Assembly: GCA_002470645.1 (NCBI GenBank)
Contig: DKNE01000008.1
Coordinates: 1 to 25,445, forward strand
Reading direction: 5' to 3'
Source of the DNA: Patescibacteria group bacterium UBA7396
Lineage (GTDB): Bacteria > Patescibacteriota > Gracilibacteria > BD1-5 > UBA6164
Length of the DNA stretch: 25,445 nucleotides
This document shows positions 20,242 to 25,445 of this stretch, in pieces. A model generated the notes under the pieces. That model was given only the letters and a program-made list of their open reading frames with translations, did no database searches and was not told the origin of the DNA. Positions within the stretch are counted from its first letter, which is position 1, and each line of letters opens with the position of its first letter. The position numbers and the translations under genes were made by a program.

Positions 20242-20301
20242 GATTCGAACCTACGCATATCGGAGTCAGAGTCCGATGCCTTACCACTTGGCGAATCCCG
20301 A
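20227..20301 (-). tRNA. trnQ: tRNA-Gln, anticodon CUG
   Basis: A cloverleaf on the minus strand with acceptor TCGGGAT/ATCCCGA, discriminator A and encoded CCA (20227-20229), T-arm GTAGG-TTCGAAT-CCTAC, and anticodon arm TCGGA-CTCTGAC-TCCGA. The loop gives anticodon CTG, which reads CAG glutamine codons. The recombinase frame ends in its 3' terminal 15 bases, so this 3' end is the probable attachment site. Confidence 0.95.
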
Positions 20302-20312
20302 ATATATAACTT

Positions 20313-20341
20313 TTGCTATTTTATTGAAAATATTGTATAAT
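20313..20341 (+). promoter_or_regulatory. Promoter of the deoxynucleoside kinase gene
   Basis: TTGCTA (20313-20318), exactly 17 bases, then a consensus TATAAT (20336-20341), 30 bases before the ATG at 20372. It lies between the divergent tRNA-Gln gene and the kinase. Confidence 0.65.
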
Positions 20342-20371
20342 CAAGTTAATTATATTATTTTTCTTTCGTGT

Positions 20372-21067
20372 ATGAATGAGAAAATGACTTCTGAAATTAT
20401 TATTCCTTGAGAACATACAACACTTAAAGAATTTTTAAAACTTCAAAAAAGATATCCTGTTATTGCTATTACTGGCCCAGCATGAGTATGAAAATCTACC
20501 ATCACAAGAGAACTAGCATCATATTTAGGGGCGAAAATTTTTACAGAAATTCCGGAGTACAATCCTTTTTTAAAAATTATTAGAGAAACAGGAGGAAAGG
20601 TAAATGATATTACTTTATGGTCTAATAATCAAAATTATTTTTTAGCGACAGACGTCGCTGAAATTACCAAAGCTTTTATTCAAGCTAAAGATACTCCTAT
20701 TGTTTTTGATTTTGCTTTAACACAACCATTTATTTTTGCTGATATTCAATTAAATGGAAATGCTCTTCAAGCATTTAATACTATGTATCATTTACACTTT
20801 GAATCACTTCCTAAGCCAGATATTGTGATAGAAGTTGGAGCTGATAATGAAACTATTTTAAGACGTCTTCAAGCAAGAGGGAAACATATTGATGATTTTG
20901 TACAAAAAATGGTAGAAAAACTCAATGGATATTATAAATGATGAATCGTAAGTGAAAACTATGAATCAGAGGGAACAAAAGTGATTTATTTTGATAATTG
21001 AGTACAATTTCCAAATCCTTGAGATATTAAACAAAAAGTTATTCAAACACTTTGAAAATTGATATAA
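20372..21067 (+). CDS. Deoxynucleoside kinase (dNK family)
   Basis: A 231-residue kinase of the deoxyadenosine/deoxyguanosine kinase family, which phosphorylates salvaged deoxynucleosides with ATP. The P-loop is ITGPAGVGKST (about 33-43; the second and third glycines of the loop are TGA). EIPEYNPF (about 60) carries the substrate-binding Glu. DFALTQPFIFADIQ corresponds to the family's DRS-type region but lacks the usual DRS triad. RRLQARGKHIDDF is the Arg-rich lid (about 170). The length fits the family. A nucleotide-salvage role suits the host-dependent lifestyle inferred for these lineages. It has its own promoter and shares a bidirectional terminator with rplL. Exact nucleoside preference cannot be read from sequence. 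Confidence 0.8.
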
Positions 21068-21068
21068 T

Positions 21069-21099
21069 AAAAAAACACTTGATTTTCAAGTGTTTTTTT
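21069..21099. terminator. Bidirectional terminator between dNK and rplL
   Basis: A-tract, ACACTTGA stem, TTT loop, TCAAGTGT and a T-tract, symmetric on both strands. It ends the kinase transcript on the plus strand and the rplJ-rplL transcript on the minus strand. Confidence 0.9.
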
Positions 21100-21103
21100 A
21101 GAA

Positions 21104-21484
21104 TTATTTTACTTCAACAGTAGCTCCTTCAGCTTCTAATTTAGCTTTCATGTCGTTAGCATCATCTTTAGAAACATTTTCTTTCACTACTCATCCTGCA
21201 TCAGCTAAATCTTTAGCTTCTTTTAATCCAAGACCAGTTAATTCTCTAATAACTTTAATAACTGCGATTTTACTTCCACCTGCTGATTTTAATTCAACAT
21301 TGAATGAAGTTTTTTCTTCAGCTTCACCAGCACCAGCAGCACCAGCAGCAGCAACCATAACTGGAGCAGCAGCAGATACACCGAATTCTTCTTCCATAGC
21401 TTTAACTAAATCATTTAATTCAACGATTGTTAATTCTTTTACTAAATCTAAAATTTTAGTAGCATTAGCACTTAATTCTGCCAT
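21104..21484 (-). CDS. rplL: 50S ribosomal protein L7/L12
   Basis: A 126-residue L7/L12 stalk protein, the factor-binding protein present in several copies on the ribosome. The N-terminal dimerisation domain (ELTIVELNDLVKAMEEEFGV) is followed by the Ala/Gly-rich hinge (AAAGAAGAGEAEE) and the C-terminal domain with TSFNVEL, KIAVIKVIRELTGLGLKEAK and AEGATVEVK. The start at 21484 gives the canonical MAEL; an upstream in-frame ATG at 21523 would add an unlikely hydrophobic leader. Only one of 11 glycines is TGA (the second of DAGGVV). It follows rplJ in the usual order after a palindrome-rich 119-base gap. Confidence 0.97.
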
Positions 21485-21547
21485 AATAATAATATTAAAA
21501 AATAAATAATGTATTTGTACCACTTTTTTGGGTATTGAAAATTCTAA

Positions 21548-21588
21548 CTATTAATAGCTAGTTACTAGCTTGGATTTATCCAAACTAG
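21548..21588. promoter_or_regulatory. Cluster of palindromes between rplJ and rplL
   Basis: Three consecutive inverted repeats: CTATTAATAG (21548-21557), CTAGTTACTAG (21558-21568), and an 11-bp stem CTAGCTTGGAT/ATCCAAACTAG with a TT loop (21565-21588). No T tract follows on the minus strand, so a plain terminator is unlikely; a processing, stabilising or attenuating structure on the ribosomal message fits better. Confidence 0.5.
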
Positions 21589-21603
21589 AATACTAAGTAT
21601 TAA

Positions 21604-22197
21604 TTAAGCTTGAGCTTCTTCAGATGGAGTTTCAGCAGTATCTGCTTTTTTTCCTTCTAATTCACCAACTTTAGATTTTCCTTGAGTTTCAACTTCTTTA
21701 GCAGCAGCATCAAGAAATCTTGCCATTCCAGAAAGAGGAGACATCATAGATCCAACCAATCTTGAAAGAAGAGTTTCTCTTGAAGGCATAGAAGCAATCA
21801 CTTTTGTTTCTTCAAGACCATTCACTTGTCCTTCAAATATAGAAGCAACCCAAGTTATTTTTTGTACTTCAGCTTTTTTATTGTAAGCTTTTGTTATGTA
21901 AGCATTTGTTTTACTTAATCAAGCAACAGCATCATCATTTGAACAAATTACTCATACTTGTCCTGGTAATAAAGCTAAATCTAATTCAAGACCTAAAGCT
22001 TCTTTTACAGCTATTTTAACTAATGTTTTTTTTGCTAAGTTGTAAGTAGTATTTACCGTTCTTAAGTCAGCTCTTAAAGCTGAAAATTCAGATACTGTTA
22101 AACCATTTGTTTGAGCAAATCCGATAGATTTTGCATTTTTAATATTCTCAATAAGAGTTGAAAGTATTTCACTTTTTTTTGCTCTTGTTACTGCCAT
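21604..22197 (-). CDS. rplJ: 50S ribosomal protein L10
   Basis: A 197-residue L10, the base of the ribosomal stalk that binds 23S rRNA and L7/L12 dimers. The N-terminal RNA-binding domain is clear (KKSEILSTLIENIKNAKSIG, LRADLRTVNTTYNLAKKTLV), as are the middle segment and the helix MPSRETLLSRLVGSMMSPLS that carries the L12 dimers. A 30-residue acidic, Ala/Glu-rich tail extends the protein slightly beyond the common length of about 165-175. Only 2 of 13 glycines are TGA (QVGVI and VAGLS). It is preceded by an L10-type leader and promoter and followed by rplL. Confidence 0.96.
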
Positions 22198-22299
22198 AGG
22201 GTAAAAATTAATAGATATTATACTTTCTAAAATGAAAAAATCTTTTTACCAAAAGATAAAAAGATAATATTTTGTGTCATTATAAATGTGTGCAAAATT

Positions 22300-22345
22300 T
22301 CTTTTTTATCTCGGCTGGTCTTATTTTTTTGCCAACTGTCTTTGA
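22300..22345 (-). promoter_or_regulatory. Ribosomal L10 leader (autoregulatory mRNA structure)
   Basis: On the minus strand the 5' UTR of rplJ contains AAGACAGTTGGC, a short A-rich loop and CCAGCCGAGAT, matching the conserved end of the L10 leader found before rplJ in many bacteria. L10(L12) binds it to repress its own operon. The core lies about 110 bases before the rplJ start; the flanking 22198-22299 is AT-rich without other features. Confidence 0.7.
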
Positions 22346-22359
22346 TATAGAAAGTAGTG

Positions 22360-22388
22360 GTATTATATATAAAAAAATATTAAGTCAA
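22360..22388 (-). promoter_or_regulatory. Promoter of the rplJ-rplL operon
   Basis: On the minus strand TTGACT (22383-22388) is followed after 17 bases by TAATAC (22360-22365), with an overlapping consensus TATAAT at a 15-base spacing. Transcription would begin just ahead of the L10 leader. Confidence 0.6.
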
Positions 22389-22396
22389 ATTTTTTT

Positions 22397-22427
22397 CAAA
22401 AAAAATAATCTGATTTCTCAGACTATT
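22397..22427 (-). terminator. Terminator of rpmE
   Basis: On the minus strand AATAGTCTGA pairs with TCAGATTATT around a GAAA loop and runs into seven or more T. The ascending arm contains the rpmE stop codon TAG. Confidence 0.85.
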
Positions 22428-22641
22428 TTTTCAATGTTTCAGTTTTTTTCATTCTAGCATAGAATTTATCAACTGCACCAGTTTTAAGAATTCTTTGTTC
22501 TCCAGTATAGAATGGATGACAGTTTGAACAGATTTCAACTCTGATTTCATCTTCTTTTAATGTAGAATTTACTTCAACTACATTTCCACAAGAACAAATA
22601 TATTTTACTTTTTTTGAAGCTGGATGTATTCCTGTTTTCAT
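22423..22641 (-). CDS. rpmE: 50S ribosomal protein L31
   Basis: A 72-residue L31 of the zinc-binding type: KTGIHPASKKVKYICSCGNV with a C-x-C pair, and EICSNCHPFYTGEQR with a C-x-x-C pair, so four cysteines can hold zinc. It starts MKTGIHP and continues with RILKTGAVDKFYARM, all standard for the family. None of its four glycines is TGA. It is probably cotranscribed with the three upstream tRNA genes on the minus strand and ends in its own terminator before the rplJ promoter. Confidence 0.96.
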   Translation of the reverse strand: MKTGIHPASKKVKYICSCGNVVEVNSTLKEDEIRVEICSNCHPFYTGEQRILKTGAVDKFYARMKKTETLKK

Positions 22642-22699
22642 AATAAAATTATTGTTTTAATTGTTCGCTTAATACGATACAAAATATAAAATATTGGAT

Positions 22700-22783
22700 T
22701 GGTGCCGGAAGAGAGACTTGAACTCTCACGCGATTAAGCACTGGCTTCTAAGACCAGCGTGTCTACCATTTCACCACCCCGGC
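22700..22783 (-). tRNA. trnL: tRNA-Leu, anticodon UAG
   Basis: A class II tRNA on the minus strand with encoded CCA (22700-22702), acceptor GCCGGGG/TTCCGGC, a long variable arm, and anticodon stem CTGGT/GCCAG around CTTAGAA, giving anticodon TAG for CUN leucine codons. Confidence 0.95.
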
Positions 22784-22853
22784 ATATACATTTAAATGTG
22801 AAACTTTAAATGCTAAATAAATTATTTAACACTTAATATTTCACATCTTTTAA

Positions 22854-22938
22854 TGGTGGGCCGAGTAAGATTTGAACTTACGAAGGCGTAGCCAGCGGAT
22901 TTACAGTCCGCCCCATTTGACCACTCTGGTATCGACCC
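22854..22938 (-). tRNA. trnY: tRNA-Tyr, anticodon GUA
   Basis: A class II tRNA on the minus strand with encoded CCA, acceptor GGGTCGA/TCGGCCC, long variable arm, and anticodon arm GCGGA-CTGTAAA-TCCGC, giving GTA for tyrosine. Confidence 0.95.
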
Positions 22939-23009
22939 TAACATATAAAAAATAGAAAATAAAAATTTATTACAATTGCATACTTTCTATTTTTCTTTAT
23001 TTTAAAAAA

Positions 23010-23085
23010 TGGAGCCAATAATCGGAATTGAACCGATGACCGTTCGCTTACAAGGCGAATGCTCTACCAACTGAGCTATATTGGC
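23010..23085 (-). tRNA. trnT: tRNA-Thr, anticodon UGU
   Basis: A cloverleaf on the minus strand with acceptor GCCAATA/TATTGGC, encoded CCA, D-arm GCTC-AGTTGGTA-GAGC, and anticodon loop CTTGTAA giving TGT for ACN threonine codons. It is the first of a Thr-Tyr-Leu tRNA series leading into rpmE. Confidence 0.95.
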
Positions 23086-23212
23086 TTTTTTACTTTGCTT
23101 CCTGTTGAAGCGAGACATATATTATTAAAAATATTGATTCTGTCAAAGTTTTTTTTGAAAAAAGTTTTTATTATTTATAATAAGCTTTTAAAATGGCAAT
23201 ATAATAATAAAT

Positions 23213-23241
23213 TTGATATTTACTAATTCTTATTATTATAT
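23213..23241 (+). promoter_or_regulatory. Tentative miaA promoter
   Basis: TTGATA (23213-23218), 17 bases, then TTATAT (23236-23241), 26 bases before the miaA ATG. AT-rich context makes this weak. Nothing else is recognised in 23086-23266. Confidence 0.35.
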
Positions 23242-23266
23242 AAAAAATATTGTTAAATTTAATTAT

Positions 23267-24160
23267 ATGGACTACAAAAAACATTTAGATATATTTTTAG
23301 AAAAAATGACCCATCAAAAAAAAATCATAGTTATCTATTGACCTACTGCGTGTTGAAAAACATGATTTTGAATTGAAATTGCAAAATATTTGAGCTCAGA
23401 AATTATTTCTACAGATTCAAGGCAGATCTTTAAATATCTCAATATTTGAACCGGAAAAGTAACTGTTCAGGAAATGCAAAATATTCCACATCATATGATT
23501 GATATTATTTTTCTAGATACTCAATATAGTGTATGAGAATTTAAAAAAGCAGCAGAGGAAATTATTTCAGACCTACATTCAAAATGAAAAATTCCTATTT
23601 TAGTTGGTTGAACGGGACTTTATATTGATAGTATTATGTATGATTTTGATATTCCGGAAGTTCCAGCAGATGAAAATTTAAGAAAAAAATTAGAACTTGA
23701 AGCAATACAGTTTTGAAAAGAATTTGTATATGAAAAACTCAAAAAAATTGATCCAAAATATGCTCTTGAAGTCCATCCAAATAATTTAAATTATGTTATT
23801 CGTGGGATTGAGGTAAAATTACTAACGGGAAAATCAAAAAAAGATTTCCAGACTGAAAAAAAATTTAAATATGATACTTTGCTTTTGACTCCATATGACG
23901 GAAATAGAGATGTATTATATGAAAAAATAAATATGAGAGTACAAAAAATGTTTGATGATGGTCTGATTGAAGAAGTAGAAAATATTTTAAAAATGTGATA
24001 TAACAAAACTGATTTTTGACTCAAAACGATTGGATATGAAGAAGTAATTTGATATTTAGAAGGGAAATATACGCTAGAGGAAGCTATTAAAAAAGTACAA
24101 CAATGAAATAGAAACTACGCAAAAAGACAATTAACCTGGTTTTGAAAATATAATAATTAA
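23267..24160 (+). CDS. miaA: tRNA dimethylallyltransferase
   Basis: A 297-residue MiaA, which adds a dimethylallyl group to N6 of A37 next to the anticodon of tRNAs reading UNN codons. The P-loop is YGPTACGKTGFG (about 23-34), with four glycines encoded by TGA. Then come STDSRQIFKYLNIGTGK (substrate Asp and tRNA-contact region), IPHHMID, VGGTGLYIDSI, and the C-terminal RNYAKRQLTWF that is diagnostic of the family. The length is usual. It starts at the ATG 23267 behind an A/T-rich leader, and the pilus ATPase gene follows after 76 bases. By hand count 14 of 23 glycines are TGA. Identification is firm. Confidence 0.96.
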
Positions 24161-24236
24161 AAGTCAAATATAAATTCTTGGCAAAAAATATTTTATATGA
24201 TATGATTATTTTAGATTATTTTTTAATGAAAGAAAT

Positions 24237-25445
24237 GTGTCTAAAATAACAGAAATAATTTGAAATTTAAGCAAAAAAACTGAAAATAAAAAAACATCCA
24301 ATCCTTGAGTAGATGATTTATTTTCTGTATCTAGCACAGCATCTGTATGACTTAAATGATCACATCTTTCTATGAATCAGGTACAAAAAGAGGATGATGA
24401 AAATATCATTTCATTTGTGAATGATTTATTTTTGAGTGCGATACAAAAATGAGCTTCAGATATACATATAGAACCAGGAGATAAAGACATCAGAATTCGT
24501 TTAAGAATTGATGGGAATTTTATTTCTTATAAAAATTTAGACCTTAAAAAAGCAAACTCCCTCATTGCTAGAATAAAAATTATGGCATATTTAAGAATAG
24601 ATGAGCAAAGACTTCCACAAGATGGAAAAATTAACTTTAATCTTTTTGGGGGGAAAAGTATAGACCTAAGAGTTTCAGTACTTCCAAATATTTATGGAGA
24701 AAAGTGTGTAATAAGAATTTTAAAAAAAGAAGAAAAACCAGGAGAATTGAAAAATCTTTGAATTTTACCATACAATATGGTAAAAATAAAAAAGCATTTG
24801 TCAGATACTCATGGAATGATTTTAGCAGTTTGACCAACTGGAAGCTGAAAATCAACGACACTTTTTTCACTTTTAACTCAATTTGATGCAGAAAAAAATA
24901 ATATTTCTACCTTAGAAGACCCAGTAGAATATAGAATTCCTTGAGTAAATCATACACAAATTAATCCAGCAATTTGATTTAATTTTGCAGATTGACTCAG
25001 ATCACTTTTGAGGCAAGACCCAGATATTATTATGGTGTGAGAAATTAGAGATGAAGAAACAGCAAAACTTGCTGTTGAGGCTTCGATTACTGGGCATCTT
25101 GTTTTTTCTACTTTGCATACTAATTCTGCTGTGCATACGCTTTCCAGATTAGTAAATCTTTGAGTTGACCCACTTTTACTTTCTTCAAGTTTGAGAATGA
25201 TTATTTCTCAAAGGCTTGTAAGAAAATTGTGTCCAAAGTGTAAAATTAAATATCAAGTGGATGAAAAAATAAAAAATACTATTGTATGAAAAGTTGGGAA
25301 GTATATAAAAAATAAAGAAGAAATTTTTTTATACAAATCAGCAGAAGAATGATGTAATCATTGTAATCATACATGATATAAGGGGAGATTATGAGTATAT
25401 GAAGTTTTGGAAATGAACGAAAAAATAGAAAATCTTCTTTTAAAA
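24237..25445 (+). CDS. pilB: Type IV pilus assembly ATPase PilB/GspE (partial at right edge)
   Basis: A GspE/PilB secretion ATPase, 403 codons in the window, still open at the edge. The start is inferred as GTG at 24237, since no in-frame ATG lies upstream. After about 60 residues come the N2 domain (SDIHIEPGDKDIRIRLRIDG) and then the ATPase core: Walker A GPTGSGKSTT (about 198-207), Asp box LEDPVEYR, Walker B RQDPDIIMVGEIRDEETA, His box GHLVFSTLHTN, and the zinc-binding CPKC with CNHC near the end. It powers pilus extension from the cytoplasmic face. Unlike most PilB proteins it lacks the N-terminal MshEN/N1 domain, which could be real or due to an unseen upstream part. Glycines are mostly TGA, including two of the P-loop. 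Confidence 0.9.

Noticed and set aside
19665..20258. 197-codon minus-strand open frame
   Set aside because: It is antisense to the serine recombinase, whose domains are clear; its translation is serine/leucine-rich shadow sequence without motifs.
21150..21509. 119-codon plus-strand frame rich in Ala and Ser
   Set aside because: Antisense shadow of rplL, produced by the Ala/Gly hinge codons.
1..25445. Widespread pseudogenes or frameshifts, or UGA read as tryptophan (code 4)
   Set aside because: Frames stay continuous through TGA for whole genes, TGA falls on invariant glycines, and TGG is used at the recognisable tryptophans (for example WKLDRLSR and LTWF).
1..25445. CRISPR array or insertion sequence
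   Set aside because: No regularly spaced repeats and no transposase-like protein were found; the only recombinase is the serine integrase.

Overview
The window is AT-rich bacterial DNA that reads sensibly only with UGA as glycine (genetic code 25). Almost every gene has in-frame TGA exactly where conserved glycines belong: the Rossmann motif of a cytosine methyltransferase, the P-loops of MiaA, PilB and a deoxynucleoside kinase, and motif I of a type III Mod protein. All 23 complete reading frames end in TAA (18) or TAG (5) and none in TGA. This points to the Candidate Phyla Radiation lineages Absconditabacteria (SR1) or Gracilibacteria; the sequence does not let me choose between them. Start codons are preceded by A/T-rich leaders without a recognisable Shine-Dalgarno sequence.

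Layout. 1-2142: a minus-strand pair, a SanA/DUF218 protein and an exported PD40 beta-propeller. 2252-2986: a 5'-truncated second PD40 propeller on the plus strand, then a terminator. 3097-5908: a promoter, a three-gene operon led by a large protein with a C-terminal kinase fold, and a terminator. 5909-13990: a four-gene DNA-modification/restriction operon (C5-cytosine methyltransferase, Z1-domain ATPase, type III Mod, type III Res) bracketed by an imperfect inverted repeat of about 38 bp. 13993-18599: mobile-element genes, comprising an XRE repressor with a palindromic operator facing a divergent gene, unknown small proteins, and an FtsK/TcpA-like membrane ATPase. 18652-20241: a large serine recombinase whose last codons and stop lie inside the 3' end of a tRNA-Gln gene.

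From 20227 rightwards the content is core genome: tRNA-Gln(CUG), a deoxynucleoside kinase, rplJ-rplL with an L10 autoregulatory leader, rpmE, tRNA-Leu(UAG), tRNA-Tyr(GUA), tRNA-Thr(UGU), miaA, and the start of a PilB/GspE type IV pilus ATPase that runs off the window.

The central part looks like an integrated mobile element (recombinase, DNA-pumping ATPase, repressor) whose cargo is a defence operon. Its genes use UGA-glycine as heavily as the host's ordinary genes, so it is adapted to recoded hosts. The ribosomal protein genes largely avoid UGA. No relaxase, type IV secretion genes or second tRNA-derived att copy is visible, so the left boundary of the element is unresolved.
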